From: Acidimicrobium sp. UBA3029
GTDB taxonomy: Bacteria > Actinomycetota > Acidimicrobiia > Acidimicrobiales > Ilumatobacteraceae
Length of the DNA stretch: 6,742 nucleotides
Assembly (NCBI GenBank): GCA_002367695.1
Contig: DFDK01000076.1
Coordinates: forward strand, 7,633 to 14,374
Direction: 5' to 3'
Position 1 is the first letter of the stretch. Each line of letters starts with the position of its first letter. Positions 1 through 6,183 of this stretch are shown piece by piece. Under the pieces are notes generated by a model. The model was not told the origin of the DNA and searched no databases. It was given only the letters and a program-made list of their open reading frames with translations. A program made the translations under genes and the position numbers.

Positions 1-2
1 CA

Positions 3-26
3 AAAAAGGCAGCAAAAAAGAAATAA
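3..26 (+). CDS. hupB: C-terminal tail of a Lys/Ala-rich protein, probably HU (partial)
   Basis: Only the last seven codons and the stop are in view: frame 3 reads KKAAKKK followed by TAA at 24-26. The gene starts outside the window. A Lys/Ala repeat tail of this kind is typical of the C-terminal extension of the actinobacterial nucleoid protein HU (HupB). From memory, hupB lies a few genes from the cofC/fbiD gene and a gpsA gene in mycobacteria, which fits the order here. A strong intrinsic terminator follows 38 nt after the stop, as expected for a highly expressed gene. The identity rests on seven residues plus context. A ribosomal protein or another basic protein with a Lys-rich end is possible. 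Confidence 0.5.
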   Translation, partial: KKAAKKK

Positions 27-64
27 GGCCTTAGCCAAAAAACAAATCGGTTCGGAGAACTGTG

Positions 65-99
65 AGATCGAGGGGCTTTTAGCCCCTCGATCTTTTTTT
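65..99 (+). terminator. Intrinsic terminator of the left-flanking gene
   Basis: AGATCGAGGGGCT at 65-77 pairs perfectly with AGCCCCTCGATCT at 81-93 across a TTT loop (13-bp stem, GC-rich core), followed by a run of seven T at 93-99. The T tract lies on the plus-strand side, so it terminates the rightward gene ending at 26. The same hairpin lies directly beyond the cofC stop on the minus strand. There it has no T tract after it, so it would be at best a weak terminator for cofC. Confidence 0.93.
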
Positions 100-102
100 A
101 TG

Positions 103-735
103 TCAGTAAAGAGTGATGTTGTGTTGCTGAAGCCACTGAGCAGGCAGAACTGCTAAGTCATCCGGTGTATCGATGTCGAGTGCGAGCTCATCATCCTCAA
201 TGATCTGCAGTGGTAGTCCAAGTTTGGTTGCTTCGGCCACGTGGGCGGTAAAACTTTTCGCACCGTAGTGGCACTCGAATTGTGCACCTGAGGGGATGAT
301 CAATACATTGGTTCCGTCGTGATGTCGATCGGGCACAATCGAGACCGTGTTGTTTGTAACGGTTGTGTCGAATAAATCGCGAAGTCTGCGGGGCAAGGGC
401 AAATCGCTATGCACAATCATGACCCTCTCGAAACTCTGAGTCGCAGAAATGCCCGCCTGCACGGCTGAATTCAATCCTGGTTTGGACTGATGCACCACGG
501 TGGCGCCATGCGATGTTGCCCACTGGGAAACTTCGAGGTTGTCACAAACAACAAAGAGTGATGCCGGCCGTACGGACTCGATCACGCCCAGGGCAGTGGT
601 GCGAGCGAGGAGTTTTCGCTGATCCGTACTGAGCACACTTGAGAGTCGATCTTTAGCCTGCTCGAAAGCCTTAATCGGGATGACGACTGCGATGGAAGAT
701 ACGGACTGCGCGAACGATTTGGGTGAATCGACCAT
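103..735 (-). CDS. cofC: 2-phospho-L-lactate/phosphoenolpyruvate guanylyltransferase (CofC/FbiD), F420 biosynthesis
   Basis: This 210-aa cytoplasmic enzyme has the usual CofC length and a single nucleotidyltransferase-like fold. It transfers GMP from GTP to a three-carbon phospho-acid, giving the activated intermediate that the CofD/FbiA enzyme joins to the deazaflavin Fo on the way to coenzyme F420. Visible family signatures are IPIKAFEQAKDRL (residues 19-31, the GTP-binding P-loop-like start), GLNSAVQAG (87-95), HSDLP (109-113, the metal/nucleotide Asp), VPDRHHDGTNVL (134-145), YGAKSFTAHV (157-166) and LDIDTPDDL (186-194). Archaeal enzymes use 2-phospho-L-lactate and the mycobacterial enzyme FbiD uses phosphoenolpyruvate. 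The sequence alone does not decide, but an actinobacterium would favour the latter. The ATG at 735 is preceded by a TANNNT box at leaderless spacing. No other F420 gene is in the window. Confidence 0.93.
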   Translation of the reverse strand: MVDSPKSFAQSVSSIAVVIPIKAFEQAKDRLSSVLSTDQRKLLARTTALGVIESVRPASLFVVCDNLEVSQWATSHGATVVHQSKPGLNSAVQAGISATQSFERVMIVHSDLPLPRRLRDLFDTTVTNNTVSIVPDRHHDGTNVLIIPSGAQFECHYGAKSFTAHVAEATKLGLPLQIIEDDELALDIDTPDDLAVLPAQWLQQHNITLY

Positions 736-741
736 TTTCGT

Positions 742-747
742 AGCCTA
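742..747 (-). promoter_or_regulatory. Candidate -10 box for a leaderless cofC transcript
   Basis: Read on the minus strand, TAGGCT (747 to 742) fits TANNNT and is followed by exactly six bases (ACGAAA) and then the cofC ATG at 735. Transcription would therefore begin at or next to the start codon. There is no Shine-Dalgarno in front of this ATG. No convincing -35 hexamer is seen at 17 bp, which is common for actinobacterial promoters. Confidence 0.55.
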
Positions 748-786
748 TTGGTGACACATGAAGATCTTGATGCACTGTGCTGAATC

Positions 787-799
787 GGCCATGCTGGCC
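787..799. repeat. Short inverted repeat GGCCA-TGC-TGGCC in the divergent promoter region
   Basis: GGCCA (787-791) and TGGCC (795-799) form a perfect 5-bp inverted repeat around TGC. It directly abuts the proposed gpsA -10 box at 800. The position would suit an operator, but arms this short can arise by chance and no repressor family can be named. Confidence 0.3.
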
Positions 800-805
800 T
801 AACCT
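800..805 (+). promoter_or_regulatory. Candidate -10 box of the gpsA-431aa-selD-rnhB operon
   Basis: TAACCT at 800-805 fits TANNNT and ends 8 nt before the GTG at 814, so the transcript would be leaderless or nearly so. This also argues against the upstream TTG at 805, which would fall inside the box. No clear -35 element is seen. The operon and cofC are transcribed divergently from this short region. Confidence 0.4.
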
Positions 806-813
806 TGGCGTCT

Positions 814-1803
814 GTGACGACTCGAGTTTGTGTGGTGGGAGCAGGATCTTGGGGCACCACAATCGCCACACTTGTGTCCGAGAACGCCATGACTTCACTA
901 TGGACGAGACGCTTGGAACTGGCTGAAGAGATCAACAACCAACACACAAACAGCGCGTATCTCGGTGACTATGTATTGCCCGTTGGGATTAAGGCGTCGA
1001 TAAATCTTGAACAGTTGGTAAAACACGCAGATGTAATTGCGATGGCAGTGCCTGCACAAGGTTTTCGTCATGTTGCACGGCAGGTGGCAAAGCATGTGGC
1101 GGCTGATGTGCCGATTATGAGTTTGTCTAAAGGTTTAGAGAGCGAGACATTGTTGCGGATGAGTGAAGTGCTGGCTAGTGAGATGCCAAACAATCCGCGC
1201 GCGGTGTTGAGTGGACCAAATCTTGCTCACGAAATACTGCAAGGTCAACCAGCTGCGAGCGTTATTGCTTGTGTCGATGATGCGGTTGCGTTGATGTTGC
1301 AAGAACTGTTTTCGCGTCCAACGTTTCGGTTGTATACCAATCGTGATGTGGTCGGCTGTGAAGTTGGCGGAGTAGTAAAAAATGTCATTGCGATCGCAGC
1401 AGGAATTTCGCAGGGTTTTGGCTTTGGTGACAACGCAAAGGCAACTCTGGTTACTCGTGGTTTGGCAGAAATGTCGCGGCTTGGCGTTGCGCTTGGCGCA
1501 CAACCAGTCACTTTTTCGGGCCTAGCGGGCATGGGCGACATCATGGCTACGTGTGCTTCGATGCAGAGCCGCAACACCCAGGTGGGCGTGCGGTTGGGAA
1601 AAGGTGAATCGATTGCAGAGATCATGGGCACGATGAACATGGTTGCTGAGGGAGTAAAAAGCTCATCTGCCGTTGTCAAACTTGCACGACATCATGGAGT
1701 AGAAATGCCGATTGCCGAGCAGGTTGCACTTGTATGCGAGGGTGCAAAAAGCGCGGAAGAATCATTGCGGGATTTAATGTCGCGATCAAGCAGGTCTGAA
1801 TAA
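814..1803 (+). CDS. gpsA: NAD(P)H-dependent glycerol-3-phosphate dehydrogenase
   Basis: This cytosolic enzyme reduces dihydroxyacetone phosphate to sn-glycerol-3-phosphate, the backbone for phospholipid synthesis. Read from the GTG at 814 it has 329 residues, the normal length. The N-terminal Rossmann fold has the dinucleotide loop GAGSWGTT (9-16). SKGLE follows with Lys106, then SGPNLAHEI (133-141). The C-terminal helical domain has GGVVKNVIAIAAG with the catalytic Lys189, GLAGMGD (236-242) and the phosphate-binding SRNTQVG (252-258). All key residues are present. A TTG three codons upstream (805) would give MASVTTRV. I prefer GTG because the TTG lies in the likely -10 box. No Shine-Dalgarno is seen for either start. 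The stop TAA shares its last A with the next ATG (TAATG), so the next gene is probably translationally coupled. Confidence 0.96.
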   Translation: MTTRVCVVGAGSWGTTIATLVSENAMTSLWTRRLELAEEINNQHTNSAYLGDYVLPVGIKASINLEQLVKHADVIAMAVPAQGFRHVARQVAKHVAADVPIMSLSKGLESETLLRMSEVLASEMPNNPRAVLSGPNLAHEILQGQPAASVIACVDDAVALMLQELFSRPTFRLYTNRDVVGCEVGGVVKNVIAIAAGISQGFGFGDNAKATLVTRGLAEMSRLGVALGAQPVTFSGLAGMGDIMATCASMQSRNTQVGVRLGKGESIAEIMGTMNMVAEGVKSSSAVVKLARHHGVEMPIAEQVALVCEGAKSAEESLRDLMSRSSRSE

Positions 1804-3098
1804 TGTCCAATACTCCAGGTGTTGTCTCGTCAATTTCGCTAAGCGCACGTGTGCGACCTGCGGCCCATGTTTTGGGTGTAAGGGGTGGCGGATGGAATGC
1901 AATTGTCAATGAGCGGGGGTCTGTTCGATTGAATGATGGATCGCCAGTCCTTGACTGGCACATTGCCGCTGATGACCGCTGGCACGATCCATCGACCGAG
2001 CCGAGCGTGCGACAAATACGCCGTGCTGGCGTGCCTGTTGTTGAAACTCGTCTACGTATACCTGGCGGCGATGCGATTCAGCGCGTGTACGCCGTTGCAG
2101 ATGCGGGTGGTCTTGTTGTTATCGAGATCACAAACGAATCGACATTGCCTATCGCAGTGGCGTTCACTCGGCCAGATGTGGTTTCTTCTCGAACTCCAAG
2201 CCCGCGTGGCGCACAAGGCATCGAGTTGCCAGCTGGCAGTGTGGTGTTTCCTGTTGCGCATGGGAGCACGCTGCGGGTTGCGATGCACGCTCCAAAAAAT
2301 CTTGTTGCGAATATCGATGTAGAACGTTTGCCGTCGTATGAACAGCTGCAAAAGGGATGGCTCAAGGCTGTTGAGCAAGCCGGGTATGTGATCGTGCCTG
2401 AAGGCGCAGTTGCCCCGCTTGTTGCGCGCTTGCGCAGCGACGCGTTGATTTTAAGTGGATACGAAATTGAAGATTGGGGTATCGGTGCGGGCGGGGATTG
2501 CGCCAATGATCCGGTTGCATACATCTTGACGCTGCAGGAATTGTTGCGCATGGGCGAGAAACTCATTGGCGAATTAACTCATATACGTGTTGATCACGCC
2601 GCGCGCCTTGCACAATGTGTGGAAACCCTGCTGAAAGATAATAAGAAAGCGTCAATACTGCCGTGGGACGTAGAGCGCGCTTTATTTGCGGCCCAATTTG
2701 TGTTTGCGCGCATGGGCGAGAATCGCGCGGCCGATGATGTGGCAGCTGCTCAGTTGCGCTTGAGTGGTGCCGCCGAACCGCCAAACGTAATGCCAACGGA
2801 TATTCGTGCAATTGCATGGGTTGAAGAAAAAATGGTTGCAGTGCAGCGCGATGGGTCGGTGCAAATTTTTGGACGTGGTATTCCGCGACTGTGGCTTGGG
2901 GCCAACTTGGAATGTCATCGAGTCTCTGCAGGCCCGCTTCATACCGTCAGTTTTGGTATTCGGTGGCATGGCGAAAAGCCTGCACTGCTATGGGAAGTTG
3001 CCGGACCTGCTGGAGTCAAACTCAGTGCTGGACTCTGTGATCCAACCTGGAGCTCTATTGAATCGACAGGTGAGACACTCCTTCTAGGCTTTGTCTAA
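1803..3098 (+). CDS. Hypothetical protein, 431 aa, possibly beta-sandwich plus helical domain of the glycoside-hydrolase six-hairpin type
   Basis: I do not recognise a named family. The protein has no signal peptide or membrane segment, so it is probably cytoplasmic. Residues about 10-165 are rich in beta strands; GVPVVETRLRIPGG (76-89), RVYAVADAGGLVVIEITN (94-111) and PIAVAFTRP (116-124) look like the N-terminal sandwich found in front of (alpha/alpha)6 glycosidases. A linker with GWLKAVEQAG (185-194) leads to a helical part (about 200-320) starting APLVARLRSDALIL, with GDCANDPVAYILTLQELLRMGE (231-252) resembling a helical-hairpin repeat. The last 110 residues return to beta strands. I cannot identify a catalytic acid pair, so it could be a non-catalytic or binding relative. 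It starts on the gpsA stop (TAATG) and ends on the selD start (TAATG), so it is co-expressed with both. The reading frame is intact. The fold is inference by eye. Confidence 0.85.
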   Translation: MSNTPGVVSSISLSARVRPAAHVLGVRGGGWNAIVNERGSVRLNDGSPVLDWHIAADDRWHDPSTEPSVRQIRRAGVPVVETRLRIPGGDAIQRVYAVADAGGLVVIEITNESTLPIAVAFTRPDVVSSRTPSPRGAQGIELPAGSVVFPVAHGSTLRVAMHAPKNLVANIDVERLPSYEQLQKGWLKAVEQAGYVIVPEGAVAPLVARLRSDALILSGYEIEDWGIGAGGDCANDPVAYILTLQELLRMGEKLIGELTHIRVDHAARLAQCVETLLKDNKKASILPWDVERALFAAQFVFARMGENRAADDVAAAQLRLSGAAEPPNVMPTDIRAIAWVEEKMVAVQRDGSVQIFGRGIPRLWLGANLECHRVSAGPLHTVSFGIRWHGEKPALLWEVAGPAGVKLSAGLCDPTWSSIESTGETLLLGFV

Positions 3099-4120
3099 TG
3101 AGCAACTCTCCGAGCCTCTCACCGCTGCGCCTCACCGAATGGACGTCTTGTGGAGGATGTGCGGCCAAATGGGGTGCAACATTGCTTGCCGACTTGGTGA
3201 GTGACTTTCCTGCATCACTTGATCCAGCGTTATTGGTTGGTCTCGCACCTTTTGACGATGCGGCTGTGTACCAAGTAACGAACGATGTGGCCTTGGTGAG
3301 CACAACCGATTTTTTTCCTCCCCTCGTTGACGACCCAAGCGATTTTGGTGCGATTGCCGCTGCCAATGCATGCAGCGATGTATTTGCTATGGGTGGCCGC
3401 GTGGTGATGGCCGTCAACATTGCTGCATTTCCTGAGCACTTTCCTCCAACCGCTATCGCTCAGATTTTTGCAGCAGCAGCTCTGGTGGTTGCAGAGGCAG
3501 GCGGAAGCATTGCAGGTGGTCACACCATTCGTAATCCCGAACCGATCTTTGGTCTGGCCGTGCAAGGTGTTGTCAACCCGCAACGAATTTTCCGCAAGAG
3601 TGGTGCACGAGTTGGTGATATTGCAGTGATGTCGAAGCCGCTTGGCACTGGTTTGGCCCTTGCAGGTGGATCAGATGCCGACAAAGCTGTTGCTATTGCA
3701 GGGATGCGCACATTGAATCGTGTTGCATCTGAGCAACTGCAAAGTTTTGGTACCGGTGTGCACGCGGTAACCGATGTGACGGGATACGGACTTGCGGGCC
3801 ACGGTTGGGAGATGGCAGAACGCAGTGCAGTAGCCCTCGTTATTGAAGCCAGCACATTGCAGGCGTATCCGGGCGCGAGAGAAGCAGCACAACGTGGTGT
3901 GCGCACTGGTGGAGACCCACGCAACCGTGACTATGTAGAGGGCAACTTTGTAGATATTGCTAGTAATGATGCAGCGGCCGCACTATGTTTTGACCCCCAA
4001 ACTTCTGGTGGCTTGCTCGCTGCAGTAGATGCACCAACTGCGGCAGCCTTGCTGCAGAGCGGCGCTTGGTGGCGTGCAGGTAGTTTCATTGACGGTGTAG
4101 TGCAGATTTCATTGCAGTGA
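3098..4120 (+). CDS. selD: Selenide, water dikinase (selenophosphate synthase), cysteine form
   Basis: SelD converts selenide and ATP to selenophosphate, AMP and phosphate. Selenophosphate feeds selenocysteine-tRNA synthesis (SelA), 2-selenouridine in tRNA (SelU/MnmH) or a labile selenium cofactor of molybdenum hydroxylases. The 340-aa length is normal. The catalytic loop is SCGGCAAKWG (17-26), with Cys21 and Lys24 in the C-x-x-K position of the E. coli Cys17/Lys20 pair. It is therefore a Cys and not a selenocysteine enzyme. Further signatures are FDDAAVY (52-58), STTDFFPPLVDDP (68-80), NACSDVFAMGG (90-100), AGGHTIRNPEPIFGLAVQG (139-157), TDVTGYGLAGH (225-235) and DPQTSGGLL (299-307), matching the ATP- and metal-binding parts of the AIRS/PurM-type fold. 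The start ATG overlaps the preceding stop (TAATG). Its last bases GTGA contain the rnhB start. No other selenium gene is in view. Confidence 0.96.
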   Translation: MSNSPSLSPLRLTEWTSCGGCAAKWGATLLADLVSDFPASLDPALLVGLAPFDDAAVYQVTNDVALVSTTDFFPPLVDDPSDFGAIAAANACSDVFAMGGRVVMAVNIAAFPEHFPPTAIAQIFAAAALVVAEAGGSIAGGHTIRNPEPIFGLAVQGVVNPQRIFRKSGARVGDIAVMSKPLGTGLALAGGSDADKAVAIAGMRTLNRVASEQLQSFGTGVHAVTDVTGYGLAGHGWEMAERSAVALVIEASTLQAYPGAREAAQRGVRTGGDPRNRDYVEGNFVDIASNDAAAALCFDPQTSGGLLAAVDAPTAAALLQSGAWWRAGSFIDGVVQISLQ

Positions 4121-4851
4121 AAGAAACACCAACGACTCAAGTGGAGCGAGTGCTTTTGCGCAAGGGTTCGTCGATTGTGATCGGTATTGATGAGGTAGGA
4201 AAAGGTGCGTGGGCCGGACCACTGATGATCGGGGCTGCGGTGTTGTCGCGAGATGTGATTGCGAGTGACGATGCAGCAGCACTGATGGGCGGAGCGCGCG
4301 ACTCGAAACAACTGTCTGAGATAAAGCGCGAAGAAATATTTGATCATGTGGCCGCAACGTGTGCTGCATGGTCGATTGGGTACGTGACTCATGCCGAATG
4401 CGATGCGTTGGGCATGAATGCAGCCCAACGATTGGCCACCAAACGGGCGATTGAAAGTTTGGCGAAACAAATTGACGTCAGTAAAGCAACTGCTGTGATA
4501 GATGGTCGATGGGACTTTGTGTCTCCACATATTTCACAGGTGGTGACACAAGTAAAAGCTGACGCATCTGTGTTGTCGGTGTCGGCCGCTTCGGTGCTGG
4601 CAAAAGTTTCGCGAGACAGAATGATGCGAGAGTACGCAAACGACTATTCGCTGTGGAGCTTTGAGACAAATAAGGGTTACCCGTGCCCAAAACACCGAAC
4701 CGCGCTACAGGGGTATGGGCCTTCGGCACTACATCGCACGAGCTGGGCGTTTATGGAGAACTTCGTGCCGTGGCTGAGCCGGCAATCATCGAACCAGTTA
4801 GATCGCCCGCAACACGAGCCGCAATCCCAACTGGAATTCCGATCCGCGTAA
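4117..4851 (+). CDS. rnhB: Ribonuclease HII
   Basis: RNase HII cuts the RNA strand of RNA-DNA hybrids and nicks 5' of single ribonucleotides in DNA, starting ribonucleotide excision repair. The GTG start lies in the GTGA overlap with the selD stop and has no Shine-Dalgarno, so coupling is likely. The four metal-binding acids are visible: Asp25 and Glu26 in GIDEVGKGAWAGP (23-35), Asp129 in VIDG and Asp149 in KADASVLSVSAASVLAK (147-163). Also present are DSKQLSE (62-68) and the C-terminal GYPCPKHRTAL (187-197) and GYGPSALHRTSW (199-210). The family usually ends soon after that last motif. Here another 34 residues follow, rich in Gln, Ser and Arg and of no recognised function. That tail is antisense to the end of the minus-strand gene that stops at 4751. 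The tail may simply be read-on to the next stop. Confidence 0.95.
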   Translation: MKETPTTQVERVLLRKGSSIVIGIDEVGKGAWAGPLMIGAAVLSRDVIASDDAAALMGGARDSKQLSEIKREEIFDHVAATCAAWSIGYVTHAECDALGMNAAQRLATKRAIESLAKQIDVSKATAVIDGRWDFVSPHISQVVTQVKADASVLSVSAASVLAKVSRDRMMREYANDYSLWSFETNKGYPCPKHRTALQGYGPSALHRTSWAFMENFVPWLSRQSSNQLDRPQHEPQSQLEFRSA

Positions 4852-5359
4852 GTCGGGATTCCAACAAATCGGAGTCGTCACCAGTGGTGATCAGCGCGCT
4901 TGCAACAAGTTTTGCTCGCTCAACAAGTTGTTGATGGTCGGTGGATTCAACCGGCCACGCTGCGAGTGATTGCTTGAGTGAAATAGGGAAGCGTTGTATC
5001 TGGCGACGTGAGACCGGTGGAAGTTTGATCCGCACAGCCAGGCCACCCTGCACGCTTTGTGCGGCACCAAACCACTGGCAGCGACGTAATGCACGAGTAA
5101 AGGGACAGTTGGCGCCTTGAGTGAATGACAGACCAACTGCGAGTGCAATCTCTTGAGTATCCATCTCATAACCGCCGGGAAACTCGGCGAAACCCATCAC
5201 TATGCGTCGCATGATCCACAGCGCACTTGGCCCCATGATGGGAAGCCAAAACATTTCGGCATACCGAGAGAACACATCAAACCCGACTTCATCGACAATC
5301 GGGTCTGTCCAGGGCACCACAACAAGTGTTGAATCAACGCGAAGTTCGTTCATGCCCAT
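4751..5359 (-). CDS. Conserved-looking actinobacterial hypothetical protein, possible winged helix
   Basis: The 202-aa product has no firm functional assignment, but it looks like an actinobacterial family of unknown function. It has an N-terminal LVVVPWTDPIVDEVGFD (12-28) and a segment SRYAEMFWLPIMGPSALW (31-48). Next come DTQEIALAVGLS (67-78), PFTRALRRCQWFG (86-98) and VRIKLPPVSRRQ (109-120). The order helix, short helix, Arg-rich helix, then a beta hairpin resembles a winged helix-turn-helix, so DNA binding is possible; this is inference. The ATG at 5359 is preferred. An ATG two codons in (5353) is equally possible, and a TTG at 5380 would nearly reach the sirtuin start. No Shine-Dalgarno is clear. 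It is divergent from the sirtuin gene by 30 nt and overlaps rnhB tail-to-tail by 101 bp. Confidence 0.82.
   Translation of the reverse strand: MGMNELRVDSTLVVVPWTDPIVDEVGFDVFSRYAEMFWLPIMGPSALWIMRRIVMGFAEFPGGYEMDTQEIALAVGLSFTQGANCPFTRALRRCQWFGAAQSVQGGLAVRIKLPPVSRRQIQRFPISLKQSLAAWPVESTDHQQLVERAKLVASALITTGDDSDLLESRLTRIGIPVGIAARVAGDLTGSMIAGSATARSSP
4833..4862 (+). terminator. Hairpin spanning the rnhB stop codon, possible operon-end structure
   Basis: GGAATTCCGA (4833-4842) can pair with TCGGGATTCC (4853-4862) in the plus-strand RNA over 10 bp, with one U-G wobble and a 10-nt loop. The loop contains the rnhB stop TAA (4849-4851). There is no T tract after it, so it is not a standard intrinsic terminator. 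It may slow polymerase, protect the 3' end or be chance, since the same bases encode the end of the minus-strand gene. No better terminator follows rnhB. Confidence 0.35.
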
Positions 5360-5377
5360 TTGTGTGCGCGAGTTTGG

Positions 5378-5383
5378 CAAGAT
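5378..5383 (+). promoter_or_regulatory. Weak candidate -10 box for a leaderless sirtuin transcript
   Basis: CAAGAT (5378-5383) ends six bases before the GTG at 5390, the same spacing as at cofC. The first base departs from TANNNT and no -35 is evident. The support is mainly that the 30-nt divergent gap leaves little room for a promoter with a normal leader. Confidence 0.27.
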
Positions 5384-5389
5384 GGCAGT

Positions 5390-6160
5390 GTGATAAACGA
5401 AGAATTACAAGAAAAAATAAATCAGGCACGGGTAATTCTGCAGGCGTCCAAGCGCATCACCGTGTTGACAGGCGCGGGTATTTCGACAGATTCCGGTATT
5501 CCAGACTTTCGAGGTCCAAACGGATTATGGACAAAGGATCCGGATGCTGAACGCGCGGCAACCCTGACTCATTATTTGGAAGATGATGATCTGCGACAAA
5601 AATCGTGGCGCAACAGAGTGCGTTGGATCGATAATAATCCTCAACCGAATGCAGGACATTTTGCGTTACTTGAACTTGAGCGCCGCGGTGTTCTGGTCGC
5701 CATCATTACACAAAACGTTGACGAGCTGCATCAGCGCGCAGGACATGATCCGATGAATGTTCTAGAAGTGCACGGCACTATTCATCGCACATGCTGCTGG
5801 AAGTGCAAGAACCGCAAACCGATGGTTGATGCTTTGGCGCGCGTGATTGCGGGTGACGTGGATCCGAGGTGTGAGTTGTGCGGTGGCATCTTAAAAAGCG
5901 ACACGATTTTATTTGGGCAGGCGCTCGAACCTGCTGTGATCGAAAGAGCGTTGACTGCGAGCGAAGAGTGCGATGTATTGCTGGCTGTAGGTACTTCGCT
6001 ATCGGTGTATCCTGCCGCCAATGCTGTGCCGAGGGCAAAGGCTGCAGGAGCGGCATTGATCATCGTCAATGGTCAGCCGACCGAGATGGATCATCGAGCC
6101 GATGTTGTGATCAATGCTGGAATCTCTGAAGTACTGCCCATGGTGTGTCGTTCGCTCTGA
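5390..6160 (+). CDS. cobB: NAD-dependent protein deacylase, sirtuin (Sir2/CobB family)
   Basis: Sirtuins remove acyl groups from lysines, using NAD and releasing nicotinamide and O-acyl-ADP-ribose. From the GTG at 5390 the protein has 256 residues. NAD-binding motifs are GAGIS (28-32) and GIPDFRGPNGLW (36-47). TQNVDELHQRAG (107-118) and VHGTIH (127-132) carry the catalytic His128. The zinc site is CWKC (136-139) plus CELC (161-164). GTSLSVYPAA (201-210) closes the Rossmann fold, with IIVNGQPT after it. All catalytic parts are intact. SWRNRVRW (72-79) before NAGH has Trp roughly where desuccinylase-type sirtuins have the Tyr of their YxxR motif, so I would not assign desuccinylase activity. 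It resembles the sirtuin subgroup I associate with Streptomyces. A TTG at 5360 would add ten residues, but it lies next to the divergent start. Targets cannot be read from the context. Confidence 0.95.
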   Translation: MINEELQEKINQARVILQASKRITVLTGAGISTDSGIPDFRGPNGLWTKDPDAERAATLTHYLEDDDLRQKSWRNRVRWIDNNPQPNAGHFALLELERRGVLVAIITQNVDELHQRAGHDPMNVLEVHGTIHRTCCWKCKNRKPMVDALARVIAGDVDPRCELCGGILKSDTILFGQALEPAVIERALTASEECDVLLAVGTSLSVYPAANAVPRAKAAGAALIIVNGQPTEMDHRADVVINAGISEVLPMVCRSL

Positions 6161-6183
6161 GTATCAAAACCCGACTAGAACGG

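Noticed and set aside
24..33. Perfect palindrome TAAGGCCTTA over the stop codon of the left-edge gene
   Set aside because: Only ten bases and no loop; the real terminator is the 13-bp hairpin at 65-99.
50..60. Small hairpin GTTC-GGA-GAAC
   Set aside because: Four base pairs are too few to support a function, and it lies just before a much stronger terminator.
582..947. Minus-strand 121-aa open frame bridging cofC and gpsA
   Set aside because: It overlaps both good genes and their promoter region and its sequence is of low complexity with no domain.
1245..1679. Long open frames on the minus strand inside gpsA, and similar ones inside selD and the 431-aa gene
   Set aside because: They are antisense to strongly conserved coding sequence and show no recognisable domain; they are shadows.
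3098..3172. Possible selenocysteine codon at the start of selD
   Set aside because: The catalytic position is a normal Cys codon and there is no in-frame TGA, so no recoding is needed.
4878..4890. Inverted repeat TCACCA-G-TGGTGA
   Set aside because: It lies inside the minus-strand coding region with no promoter next to it; probably a codon effect.
4903..4933. CAACAAGTT occurring twice, once within CAACAAGTTGTTG
   Set aside because: Both copies are in coding sequence of the minus-strand gene with no further copies; not a repeat array.
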